From Actinokineospora spheciospongiae (lineage in GTDB: Bacteria > Actinomycetota > Actinomycetes > Mycobacteriales > Pseudonocardiaceae), in assembly GCF_000564855.1 (NCBI RefSeq), contig NZ_AYXG01000039.1, positions 35,370-99,369 of the forward strand: a DNA stretch of 64,000 nucleotides, given 5' to 3'. The notes under the pieces were generated by a model, which saw only the letters and a list, made by a program, of their open reading frames with translations, ran no database searches and was not told the origin of the DNA. A program made the position numbers and the translations under genes. The stretch's first letter is position 1; the number at the start of each line of letters is the position of its first letter. Shown piece after piece: positions 11,201-18,228 of the stretch.

Positions 11201-12344
11201 CCGGACGACCCCGGACGCCCCGCTGTCGTGGAGCCAGCGGCGGGTCGCCGCCGTGGCCGCCGCGGGCGGCACCGGGGCCGAGGTCGAACTGGTGGTCGCG
11301 GCCCGGATCTCCGGCGGGGTGGACGAGGACGCGCTCGCCGGGGCGCTGACCGCCCTGGTGGCCCGGCACGAGGCGCTGCGCGTGGTCGTCGACGGCGACC
11401 GGCAGCGCCCGGTGGACCCGTACGACGTGCTCGGCAACACCGAACCGCTGTCACTGGACACCGGCAGGCTGCTGGCCGCCGATTTGTCCACTGTGGAGGA
11501 GGGGCACCGGTTGGTGCTGCGGGCGCACCGGATCGCCGTGGACGGCGCCGCGGCGGGCGTGCTCGCCACCGACCTCGCCGCCCTCTACCGGGCCCGGCTG
11601 GCGGGCGCCCCGGACCCGCTGCCGCTGCGGCTGCACCACCCGGACTTCGCGGCCTGGGAACAGGACCGGCTCACCCCCGGGGTCGTCGACGCGGCGGTCC
11701 GCGACTGGCTCGCCGACACCGCCCCGACCCCCGTCCCCGGAGCGCTGCGCGTCCCCCCTGGTCCGGGCGGTCCCCGGCAGGTCCGCACCCACGTCCTCGA
11801 CGAGCGGCAGACGGCCCGGTTCGCCGAACTGGCCCGGGAGCACGGGGTGCCCGCGCGGTCGCTGCTGCTGGCGGTGCTGGCCGACTGCGCCGAGGCGGTC
11901 ACCGGGCCGCTGCCCATCGCGGTCCCCGTGAGCGGGCGCACCGACCCGGCGCTGGACGGGGTGGTGGGCCGGTTCGTCAACCTGGCCGTGGTGCGCCCGG
12001 TCGGGGCAGGCGACTTCGCCGACCGGGTCCGGCGCACCCACGCCGAGGCGCTTTCCGCCTACCACCGGCAGCAACTGCTCCCGCACACCGCGCTGGAGCG
12101 GGTCGTGGACCTGCCGCTGATGGCCGACCTCGCCGACCCGGCCCCCGCGCTGGGCACCGGCCTGGTCGCCGAGGCGCCACGGGAGCACTGGACGGACTTC
12201 GGGCTGGCACTTCAGGCCCACCACACCGAACACAGGTTGGAGCTGGTGATGCTGTACGACGCGCGGATCGACGGGGCGGCCGTGCCCCTGGCGGAGGCGG
12301 TCTTCGCCCGCCTGGCCGCCCTCACCACCCGGGACGAGCGGTGA
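5292..12344 (+). CDS. Hybrid PKS-NRPS: KS-AT-T-C-A-T-C(terminal, degraded)
   Basis: The GTG at 5292 overlaps the previous stop (GTGA); an upstream in-frame extension is only antisense-like noise. The protein has 2350 residues. Ketosynthase 20-440 carries the triad Cys175 (ACSTS), His311 (EAHGTGT) and His347 (NIGHLDAAAG). Acyltransferase about 505-800 carries Ser599 in GHSVG and HAFH at 692-695, which normally indicates malonyl-CoA. Then follow a carrier (Ser907), a condensation domain with HHIATDA at 1088-1094, an adenylation domain (1395-1880), a carrier (Ser1923) and a C-terminal condensation-like domain. No KR, DH or ER is present, so the ketide unit should stay a beta-keto group. The last domain reads HRIAVDG from 2079, with Arg where the catalytic second His belongs. 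There is no thioesterase, so release must use this odd domain or another protein. Confidence 0.97.
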   Translation: MTTHLPGADPTEAAPAPEAPVDAIAVVGMAGRFPGAGDVGAFWANLLAGVDSVTDTPGAGPRGVLADAELFDAGFFGFSPLEAERTDPQHRVFLECVHAALDDAGHGDPARRPVTGLYAGSGLSTYLLDVLASPRHTADLDESQLVIGCDKDYLATRVAHRLDLRGPAVVVQSACSTSLVAVHLAVQALLAGECDLAVAGGVSVRGGSASALPSRGDGMVSPDGRCRAFDAGATGMVSGDGVGAVVLRRLDDALADGDRVLALVRGSAVNNDGAAKAGYTAPSVGGQVEVIRAAHAAAGTDPATVGYVEAHGTGTRLGDPIEVAALAEALGPGRDCVLGSVKTNIGHLDAAAGVASLIKAVQAVRTRVVPATLHFRTANPELGLAETRFRVSAEPRPWSGRAGVSSFGIGGTNAHVVLEEAPARPAPDAHRPWQLIPLSARTPEALTGAAARLADALAPLTGAEFADAAHTLQTGRQAFGHRLAVAARTGAEAADRLRTAAHSTVEGAPPVVFLFSGQGSQYPGMGSGLRETEPVFRAEFDACVGIAADLGTDLSAALADPELLRRTEFTQPALFAVEYALARLWESWGVRPAAVVGHSVGELVAACVAGVLTREDALALVVARGRAIAACPPGAMLAVGADDLGTLPPGVEVAAVNATAQTTVAGPADAVAAFAEDCAARGVRTRLLRTSHAFHTSAMAPAAAEVAAVAATLAHAPARIPLHSTVTGEPMTEVDPGYWGRQLRAPVRFADAVAPVRGLPMVEVGPGRSLSELAGPGARQSLPTAGADRHDAATLVETAAALWCAGVPLDWSGLHRGQRRRRTGLPGYAFQRTRHTVRGDAAPTQVIRRAPRETAPQEASPESAPRETAQREPGTGTEQVVAAVWERLLGVEGVTRDQSFFQLGGHSLVGMRVLDELAAKFGVRLPVAALYDHPTLGELAGAVDRAEATDLPPITAGPVDGAPLTPTQERFWLRQRAVPEDVAGTVFVAVRLRGRLDRAALERACAALPARHAVLRARFVDTPDGLRQVVPAAAGLPLRSRTASTPAELEDLARAEAERPFDLTAEPPVRALLVSLPDDEHALMLSVHHIATDAASNAVLLHDLAACYAAEARGERPELPEPDLQFADYARWLRARLADGEQERAEAHWRASLDGVSTAVQLPVDRPAGRTIHSGRLTHRTADLGALDAYRARTGAPLFACLLGAFQVLLSRYGAGERFVVGVPVTGRRLPELESVVGPLFATVPLVADLSGAPGFAEVAERVRHTAAAAFEHAAVPAERFLPGPYDVLFALQDTPAPPPDLPGLGVEPLELGRGTAQCALTLSLVREGGGLTVLVDYDTARFDRATVEALLAHYERLLHTLPDSAVPVDRVPLLSEDERAAVLESLADHAELPWTTEAVHALVAAQVERTPDATAVVFGDEELTYAELWRRVLTEARGLVSAGVRRGEVVAVCLPRSAELVVALLAVLTAGAAFLPLDPAHPADRRRRMLADSGATRLIGSDPDLTGVDQHRPGAGADGVALPGVGAGDLAYLMYTSGSTGAPKGVAVAHTGVSADLDWRRAVTGLGPGDRLLHTVSFAFDPSVWQLFGPLVTGAAVVVADQETTADATAVVELVAARGITVADFVPAQLGRALEVADGRLRTLRHVFCGGERLGADLVARFHAATTATLHNQYGPTEATIDTTSHALPRDRAETEVPIGRPVAGKRVRVLDAHGEPVPAGAVGELWIGGTGLALGYAGASGQTAARFRPDPFGEPGSRMYRSGDLARHRPDGTLEFAGRVDGQIKVNGVRIEPAEVERVLRAHPAVAEAVAVLRPVRGLPALTAYVTPSGAEPLDPAALRPFVAGRLPSAFVPAHVVAIPALPLSPTGKVDVRALPEVDPGTGARTPKPGTEAALAALWAEALGLPEVAADADFFQLGGDSLVAVRLIRAVRDRFGITVALGDFFAAATVERLAEAVEAGADTPPLRRRTTPDAPLSWSQRRVAAVAAAGGTGAEVELVVAARISGGVDEDALAGALTALVARHEALRVVVDGDRQRPVDPYDVLGNTEPLSLDTGRLLAADLSTVEEGHRLVLRAHRIAVDGAAAGVLATDLAALYRARLAGAPDPLPLRLHHPDFAAWEQDRLTPGVVDAAVRDWLADTAPTPVPGALRVPPGPGGPRQVRTHVLDERQTARFAELAREHGVPARSLLLAVLADCAEAVTGPLPIAVPVSGRTDPALDGVVGRFVNLAVVRPVGAGDFADRVRRTHAEALSAYHRQQLLPHTALERVVDLPLMADLADPAPALGTGLVAEAPREHWTDFGLALQAHHTEHRLELVMLYDARIDGAAVPLAEAVFARLAALTTRDER

Positions 12345-13372
12345 CCGGGGCGCGGACCGGGGTCGACCCCCGGCAGCGGGTCTCCACCATGATCGAGGGC
12401 TACCGGCGCAGCGCCCTGGTGCACACCGCCGCCGAACTCGGCGTGGCCGCGCACCTGGCTGGCACCCGGCGCACCGCCGCCGACCTCGCCTCCCGCGTCG
12501 GCGCCCACGAGCGACCGCTCACCCAGGTGCTGCGCGCCCTCGTCGGCCTGGGCCTGCTCGACCAGGACGACGACGGCCGGTTCGGCCTGACCGAGGCGGG
12601 CGAATACCTGGACCCGGCGCACCCGGGGTCGCTGCACGGGCAGGCGGTCTACTTCGGCGGCGCCAGCTACCGGGCCTACTCGGGCCTGACCACCGCCCTG
12701 CGCGAGGGCGGGATCGCCTTCGACCACGTCTTCGGGATGCCCTACTACGACCACCTCGACCGCGACCCGGTGCTGGCCGAGCACTACCACCGGATGATCG
12801 CCCTGCCCGCCGGGTCGGCGGCGCTCATCGGCAGCCTGTTCGACTTCTCCACCGCCACCGAGGTGGTCGACGTCGGCGGCGGCAACGGTTCGCTGCTCGC
12901 GGAGATCCTCACCCTGGCCCCGGCCGCGACCGGGACCCTGTTCGAGCTGCCACTGACCGAGCCGTCGGCCACCCAGACCCTCGCGTCGGTGCCGGGCGGG
13001 GACCGGTGCCGGTTCGTCCCCGGCGACTTCCGCGAGCACGTGCCCCCCGGCGGCGACGTCTACGTGCTCTCGCGGGTGCTGGCCAACTGGCCGGACCCGG
13101 TGGCCGGGCGCATCCTGGCCAACTGCCGCGCCGCCCTCGGCGCCACCGGCAGGCTGCTGGTGTTCGAGATGATGGCGCCGGACCGGATCGAGGAGGGCAT
13201 GTCCGTCGTCGAGGGCGACCTGAACGCCCTGGCCCACCTCGGCGGCGCGGTCCGCACCCGCGCGCAGTTCACCGAGCTGCTGACCTGCGCGGGCCTGCGG
13301 CTGGACCGCGTGCAACAGGTCCCGGGCACCTTCTGGACCCTGTTGGAGTCCAGTGTGGATGGTCGGCCGTGA
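12341..13372 (+). CDS. SAM-dependent O-methyltransferase (acetylserotonin/HIOMT-like)
   Basis: The GTG at 12341 overlaps the PKS-NRPS stop by four bases, giving 343 residues. The N-terminal third is a winged-helix-like dimerisation domain (LVHTAAELGVAAHL, then TQVLRALVGLGLL). The catalytic part carries the SAM motif VVDVGGGNGSLL and later the LSRVLANWPD segment typical of this family. These enzymes methylate hydroxyls of small molecules. Its place between the megasynthase and a P450, with overlaps on both sides, makes it a tailoring enzyme of this cluster. The P450 could supply the hydroxyl it methylates, which is inference. Confidence 0.92.
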   Translation: MTGARTGVDPRQRVSTMIEGYRRSALVHTAAELGVAAHLAGTRRTAADLASRVGAHERPLTQVLRALVGLGLLDQDDDGRFGLTEAGEYLDPAHPGSLHGQAVYFGGASYRAYSGLTTALREGGIAFDHVFGMPYYDHLDRDPVLAEHYHRMIALPAGSAALIGSLFDFSTATEVVDVGGGNGSLLAEILTLAPAATGTLFELPLTEPSATQTLASVPGGDRCRFVPGDFREHVPPGGDVYVLSRVLANWPDPVAGRILANCRAALGATGRLLVFEMMAPDRIEEGMSVVEGDLNALAHLGGAVRTRAQFTELLTCAGLRLDRVQQVPGTFWTLLESSVDGRP

Positions 13373-14670
13373 GCGCGATCCCGGTCTTCGCCGGACCGCC
13401 GCTGCTGGGGCTGAACCTGCGCTTCCTGCGCGACCCCATCGGCATGTTCAGCCAGGCCCGCCGCGACCACGGCGACGTGGTGCAGCTCGACCTCGGCCTG
13501 GCCGGGCCGCTGCACGCGGTCTTCCACCCCGAGGGCGTCAAGCGGGTGCTGATGAACGGCCGCCGCACGCACCGGCAGCTCCTGCGCGAACTGCTCGGCA
13601 AGGGCCTGTTCACCAGCCCCAGCGGCGACGACTGGGGGCGCAGGCGCAGGCTGCTGACCCCGCTGTTCCGCGCCGAGCGACTGGCCGCGATGACCCCGCT
13701 GCTGCTCGGTCCGCTGGACGAGGCGCTGGACACCCGGTGGCGCACCGGCGAGCGGATCGACCTGGCCACCGAGATGAAGCGGATCACCGTGGCGATGATG
13801 GTCGAGGCCACCTTCGGCACCGGCGCCGACGTCGACCGCACCGCCGCCCGGGCCGCGCTGGACTTCCTGCTCGGCTACGTCGACCACCAGCTCTTCACCT
13901 TCGCCACCGCCCCCCGCTCCTGGCCGACACCCGCGAACCGGCGCTACCGCACCGACATCGCCGCGCTGCGCCGGATCATCGGCGACGCCCTGGTGGCCCG
14001 CACCCGGCGGCCGGGCACCGAGCCGACGTTCCTCGACGGGCTGCTGGAGCACCGGGCCGGGTTCTCCGACGAGGAACTGGTGGACGAGGTGCTGTCCATC
14101 TTCATCGCGGGCACCGAGACCACCGGCACCGCGCTGGTTTGGGCGCTGCACCTGCTCAGCCTCAACGGCGAGGTGGCCGAGCAACTGCGCGCCGAGGTGG
14201 ACGACGTGGTGGGGCAGCAGGACCCGACCGGGGACCTGCTGCGGAAGCTGCGGGTGCCGCGCGCCGCCGTCCGCGAGTCGCTGCGGCTCTACCCGCCCGC
14301 GTGGGCGCTGCGCCGGGTGCTCGACGAGCCGCTGGACGTCGGCGGGCACGTGCTGCCCGCCGGGGCGCGGACGATCGTGTCCTCGTACGTGACCCACCGC
14401 CACCCCGACGTGTGGTCGACCCCCGACGCGTTCCTCCCCGAGCGCTGGCTCTCCGGCGAGGAGCGGCACCGCTTCGCCTACTTCCCGTTCGGCGCGGGCG
14501 CGCACCAGTGCGTCGGCAACACCTTCGCCCAACTGGAGGGCGACCTGGTGCTGACCAGGGTCGCCCAGCGCTTCCGCCTCGACCCGCTGCCCAACCAGCC
14601 GACCGGGACCAAGCCCGCCATCGCGCTGACCCCCGTCCCAGCGCCGACCCCGCTGCTGATGCCCGTCTGA
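13369..14670 (+). CDS. Cytochrome P450
   Basis: 433 residues from a GTG that overlaps the methyltransferase stop (GTGA). The I-helix oxygen-binding motif AGTETT lies at 247-252, an ExxR motif (ESLRL) follows near 303-306, and the heme-binding loop FGAGAHQCVG places the thiolate ligand at Cys381. Length and motif spacing fit a complete soluble bacterial P450. It needs ferredoxin and ferredoxin reductase, and neither is encoded nearby. The likely role is hydroxylation or oxidative coupling of the NRPS/PKS product or of a carrier-bound intermediate. Confidence 0.96.
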   Translation: MSAIPVFAGPPLLGLNLRFLRDPIGMFSQARRDHGDVVQLDLGLAGPLHAVFHPEGVKRVLMNGRRTHRQLLRELLGKGLFTSPSGDDWGRRRRLLTPLFRAERLAAMTPLLLGPLDEALDTRWRTGERIDLATEMKRITVAMMVEATFGTGADVDRTAARAALDFLLGYVDHQLFTFATAPRSWPTPANRRYRTDIAALRRIIGDALVARTRRPGTEPTFLDGLLEHRAGFSDEELVDEVLSIFIAGTETTGTALVWALHLLSLNGEVAEQLRAEVDDVVGQQDPTGDLLRKLRVPRAAVRESLRLYPPAWALRRVLDEPLDVGGHVLPAGARTIVSSYVTHRHPDVWSTPDAFLPERWLSGEERHRFAYFPFGAGAHQCVGNTFAQLEGDLVLTRVAQRFRLDPLPNQPTGTKPAIALTPVPAPTPLLMPV

Positions 14671-14694
14671 CCCGACAAGGACCAGGTACCCACG

Positions 14695-15405
14695 ATGAGA
14701 GCCGACGCCCCCCGACCGGGAGCGCAACCCGCCCCCAAGAGCCCGGTGTCGCTGACCGACCTGCGGCACGCGAGCACGATCCTCGACTGGCTGCGCGACT
14801 ACATCTCCATGCCGCACCCCCGGCTGGGCCGCAGCGGACCGGTGTGCCCGTTCGTCCCGCAGTCGCTGCGCACCGACCAGGTGCGGATCGTGCTGCACGA
14901 CGAGATCGACGGCTCCGACACCGACGCGATCGCCGCGCTGCTGCGCGACTACCTGGCCGAGTTCATCGCCACCACGCCCGCCTCCGCGGCGGCGCGGCGG
15001 CAGCGCAGCCTGGTGATCGTGCTCCCCTCGATCGACGACGAGCACTACCCCCTGCTCGACCAGGTGCACCGCGACGTGAAGACCGACATGGTCCTGGGCG
15101 GGGCGATGCTCGGGCAGTTCTACGAGGGCTGCCCGGAGACCGCCGTGCGCAACCCCGGGTTCGAGGTGTCCACCGGGCCGGTGCCCTGCTTCGTCATCCG
15201 GCACATGGCCCCGCACGACGTGCTGTTCCTGCACGAGCGGGCCGACTGGTTCGCCGAGTACCACCGCCGCTTCGCCGCCGAGTACGCGGCGGGCAAGGTC
15301 AACGACCCCCTGATGGTCCGGCTGTTCGAAGAGGCCTCCGCTGACATCGACACCGCCGACCTCGCCGGGGAAGACAACACCGAAGAAGAACTGGAGAAGC
15401 GATGA
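14695..15405 (+). CDS. Uncharacterised cluster protein (DUF6875-like)
   Basis: 236 residues, 24 bases after the P450 and overlapping the next gene by four (ATGA). I recall this family only as an uncharacterised actinobacterial one, probably DUF6875; that name needs a profile search. Recognisable blocks are SGPVCPFVPQSL (about 44-55), a predicted alpha/beta core (SLVIVLPSIDDE), GCPETAVRNPGF and CFVIRHMAPHDVLFL. It has no signal peptide or membrane segment. The acidic tail ([11 protein letters not shown]) suggests a cytosolic protein. The two Cys-Pro blocks and the His-rich segment could form an active or metal site. Its location inside the operon suggests a biosynthetic role, which is inference. 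Confidence 0.8.
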   Translation: MRADAPRPGAQPAPKSPVSLTDLRHASTILDWLRDYISMPHPRLGRSGPVCPFVPQSLRTDQVRIVLHDEIDGSDTDAIAALLRDYLAEFIATTPASAAARRQRSLVIVLPSIDDEHYPLLDQVHRDVKTDMVLGGAMLGQFYEGCPETAVRNPGFEVSTGPVPCFVIRHMAPHDVLFLHERADWFAEYHRRFAAEYAAGKVNDPLMVRLFEEASADIDTADLAGEDNTEEELEKR

Positions 15406-16556
15406 ACACCACCGTGCGCCGCAAGCTGCGCTTGGCCGCCGTCGCGTGCGCCGCGGGCCTGACCGCCGTCGGCTGCGCCCTGCCCGAGGAGGTGGACTTC
15501 GCCGCGGCGTCCACCCTCGACATCGGCGGCGGCCCGGCCTCCACGGCCACCGCCGACATCAACGACGACGGGATCACCGACGTGATCACCGGCGACTTCC
15601 TCAGCACGACCGTGTCGGTGCTGCTGGGCGACGGCAAGGGCGGCTTCGCCGAGCCGATCAACTCCGAGGTGGGCATCAACCCGGCCGACGTGGGCGTGGG
15701 CGACTTCGACGGCGACGGCAACCTCGACGCCACGGTCCCCAACTACGGCAAGGGCATGGTCACCGTGGTCTTCGGCGACGGGTCGGGCAAGTTCGCCAAC
15801 CCGACGCAGTTCCCGACCGGTGAGGACCCCAACCGCATCCTGGCCGTCGACCTCGACGACGACGGGTCGCTGGACCTGGTCACCAGCAACTACAAGGGCG
15901 GTGACATCTCGGTGCTGATGGGCGACGGCAAGGGCGCCTTCGCCGAGCCGGTCAACACCCCCACCCCGGCGGCCCCGATCCGGCTGCTGGCCGCCGACCT
16001 CGACGAGGACGGCGTGCTGGACCTGATCATCGGGCACTTCGGTTCGCACGACGTGTCGATCCTCTACGGGACCGGCAAGGGCGCCTTCCGCGCCCCCGAG
16101 GTGATCACCACCGCCGACGACCCGGCGGGCCTGGCGGTGGCCGACCTCGACGACGACGGGCACGTGGACCTGGCGGTCGCCAACTACGGCTCCAACGACG
16201 TGTCGGTGTTCCTCGGCGAGGGCGAGGGCGAGTTCGCCGACCCCCGCCGCTACCCGGTCAACGGCGGCGCCCCGGCGGGCCTGCTGGCGGTGGACCTCAA
16301 CGGCGACGGGTACCTGGACCTGGCGACGAACAACTCCACCACCGACGACGTGAGCGTGCTGCGCGGCGACGGCGCGGGCCGGTTCAGCGAGGGCGCGCTC
16401 GCCGACGTGGGCGACGACCCGCGCGGGGGCATCGCCGCCCTGGACGTCGACGGCGACGGCGCCACCGACCTGGTCACGGTGAACCACAACTCCAGCGACA
16501 TGTCGGTGCTGCTCAACAACGGCGGCGGCGGCAAGACCAAGCGCGCGGGCAAGTGA
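15402..16556 (+). CDS. Seven-repeat FG-GAP/VCBS lipoprotein
   Basis: 384 residues. A basic N-terminus and hydrophobic stretch end in AVGC, which would lipidate Cys25 and anchor the protein outside the membrane. The rest is seven regular repeats, each with a calcium-type DxDxDGxxD loop ([63 protein letters not shown]) followed by VSVLxGDGxGxF. Seven repeats match an integrin-alpha-like seven-bladed propeller. It overlaps the preceding gene as ATGA and lies 25 bases before the mbtH-like gene, so it is transcribed with the NRPS genes. An extracellular propeller is unusual there; it could bind the product, the cell wall or a partner. Confidence 0.9.
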   Translation: MNTTVRRKLRLAAVACAAGLTAVGCALPEEVDFAAASTLDIGGGPASTATADINDDGITDVITGDFLSTTVSVLLGDGKGGFAEPINSEVGINPADVGVGDFDGDGNLDATVPNYGKGMVTVVFGDGSGKFANPTQFPTGEDPNRILAVDLDDDGSLDLVTSNYKGGDISVLMGDGKGAFAEPVNTPTPAAPIRLLAADLDEDGVLDLIIGHFGSHDVSILYGTGKGAFRAPEVITTADDPAGLAVADLDDDGHVDLAVANYGSNDVSVFLGEGEGEFADPRRYPVNGGAPAGLLAVDLNGDGYLDLATNNSTTDDVSVLRGDGAGRFSEGALADVGDDPRGGIAALDVDGDGATDLVTVNHNSSDMSVLLNNGGGGKTKRAGK

Positions 16557-16581
16557 GCCGCGCACCGGGAGGGGAACGGCC

Positions 16582-16809
16582 GTGAGCACGCGAGAACACA
16601 CCGCCGGGCCGCGCGTGCAGGTGGTGGTCAACCACGAGGAGCAGTACTCGATCTGGCCCGCCGACCGGGAACCGCCCGCGGGCTGGACCCCGGTGGGCGT
16701 GGCCGGTCCCGAGGAGGAGTGCCTGGACTGGATCGAGGCGCACTGGACCGACCTGCGCCCGCTCAGCCTGCGACGGGCGATGGGGGCCGAACGGGTGGCA
16801 GCGCCGTGA
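16582..16809 (+). CDS. MbtH-like protein
   Basis: 75 residues from a GTG preceded by GGGAGGGG. It has the family signature: [30 protein letters not shown], then TDLRPLSLR. MbtH-like proteins bind adenylation domains and are needed for folding or activity of many of them, so this one probably serves the A domains encoded upstream. The length is typical and the core is intact. It is the second-last gene of the left-hand cluster. Confidence 0.97.
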   Translation: MSTREHTAGPRVQVVVNHEEQYSIWPADREPPAGWTPVGVAGPEEECLDWIEAHWTDLRPLSLRRAMGAERVAAP

Positions 16810-16892
16810 TCGGACCCCAGGGGTGCACCCACCGGAACCGGGCCGGTACTTTCGGTGAGCCGGTCGAACCAGACGCGCGGGAGAACTAGGAC

Positions 16893-18221
16893 ATGCCAAC
16901 AGCCGACACCGAGGCGGGGACGCCGAGCGCCACCCGCCTGCTGCGGACCAACAGGCCGCTGCGCGCGTTGTTCACCGCGCGGGTGGTGTCCTACGGCGGT
17001 GACTCGCTCAGCCTCGTCGCCCTGATGCTGCACGTGGCCAACACGACCGGCCAGGGCCTGGCGGTGGCGCTGCTGCTGCTGGTGGGCGACTTCGTGCCGT
17101 CGCTGATCAGCCCGCTCACCGGGGCGATCAGCGACCGGTTCGACCTGCGCCGCGTGATGATCATGTGCGAGATCGCCCAGGGCGTGCTGGTGCTGATGAT
17201 CGCGTTGGCCCTGCCGCCGCTGCCGCTGCTGCTGACCCTGGTCGGCCTGCGGGCGATCGCCTCGCAGATCTTCCAGCCCGCCTCCCGCGCGGCCATCCCG
17301 TCCATGGTGGGCGAGCGCGACCTGGAGACGGCCAACTCGGCGGTGGGCTTCGGCTCGAACTGCGCCGAGGCGTTCGGACCGCTGCTGGCCGCGGCGATGC
17401 TGCCGTTCCTGGGCATCCGCGGCGTGCTGCTGGTCGACGCGGCGTCGTTCCTGCTCTCGGCGGTGGTGCTGCTGGCCACCAAGCCGATGCCGCCGGTGCC
17501 GGACCCCGACGCCGACCAGGGCACGCTGCTGACCCAGGCCAAGGTGGGGTTGGGCTACATCCTGCGGACCCCGGCGATCCGGATCATCTCGCTGGGCTTC
17601 TGCGCGGTGGTGGCGTTCAACGGCGTCGACGACGTGGCGCTGGTGCTGCTGGCCAAGGAGGACCTGATGTCCGGGGACTCCTCGGTGGGCCTGCTGCTGG
17701 GCGCGGTCGGCATCGGCCTGCTGGTCGGGTACGCGCTGCTGACCCGCTACAGCTCGTCCATGGCGATGCCGACCCTGCTGGTCGCCGGTTTCCTGGTGAG
17801 CAGCGCGGGCAACTTCCTGACCGGCCTGGCCTGGTCGGTGGCCGCGGCGTTCACCGTGCAGGCGGTGCGCGGCCTGGGCATCGCGGGCATGGACGTGGCG
17901 TCCTCGACGATGTTGCAGCGGATGGTGCCGCCGAACCTGCTCGGCCGGGTCTTCGGCAACCTCTACGGCGCCATCGGGGTGGCGGCGGCGATCTCCTACG
18001 TCGGCGGCGGTCTGCTGCTCGACGCCACGGACGCCCCGACCACGCTGATGATCGCGGGCGGCGGCGGCGTGGTGTTCACCCTGCTGGTGGCGGTCACGCT
18101 GCCCAGGGCGCTCAAGCGCCACACGGCCCCGGAGACGCCAGAGGACCCCGCGCCGGACGAGGTCGCGCACGACGCGATGTCCGCCGACGAGACCCTGGCG
18201 GACAAGCAGGCCAGGGGCTGA
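16893..18221 (+). CDS. MFS transporter, EntS/DHA3-like exporter
   Basis: 442 residues with about 12 hydrophobic segments. The loop after the second helix reads GAISDRFDLRRVM, the MFS motif A position. The order of segments resembles enterobactin-exporter-type (DHA3) permeases. A GGGAGAA stretch precedes the ATG. It sits 83 bases after the mbtH-like gene and ends seven bases before the convergent kinase gene, so it is probably the last gene of the biosynthetic operon and exports its product or gives self-resistance. The short gap before it could hold its own promoter. Confidence 0.92.
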   Translation: MPTADTEAGTPSATRLLRTNRPLRALFTARVVSYGGDSLSLVALMLHVANTTGQGLAVALLLLVGDFVPSLISPLTGAISDRFDLRRVMIMCEIAQGVLVLMIALALPPLPLLLTLVGLRAIASQIFQPASRAAIPSMVGERDLETANSAVGFGSNCAEAFGPLLAAAMLPFLGIRGVLLVDAASFLLSAVVLLATKPMPPVPDPDADQGTLLTQAKVGLGYILRTPAIRIISLGFCAVVAFNGVDDVALVLLAKEDLMSGDSSVGLLLGAVGIGLLVGYALLTRYSSSMAMPTLLVAGFLVSSAGNFLTGLAWSVAAAFTVQAVRGLGIAGMDVASSTMLQRMVPPNLLGRVFGNLYGAIGVAAAISYVGGGLLLDATDAPTTLMIAGGGGVVFTLLVAVTLPRALKRHTAPETPEDPAPDEVAHDAMSADETLADKQARG

Positions 18222-18228
18222 TCGTCGG

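Noticed and set aside
1..12344. Substrate prediction for the three adenylation domains
   Set aside because: I could line up pocket residues by eye but none matched a code I could defend. A structure-based predictor is needed.
1..18221. Siderophore cluster
   Set aside because: An MbtH-like protein and an EntS-like exporter are present, but there is no catechol, hydroxamate or salicylate pathway gene, no siderophore receptor or reductase, and no iron box near these genes.
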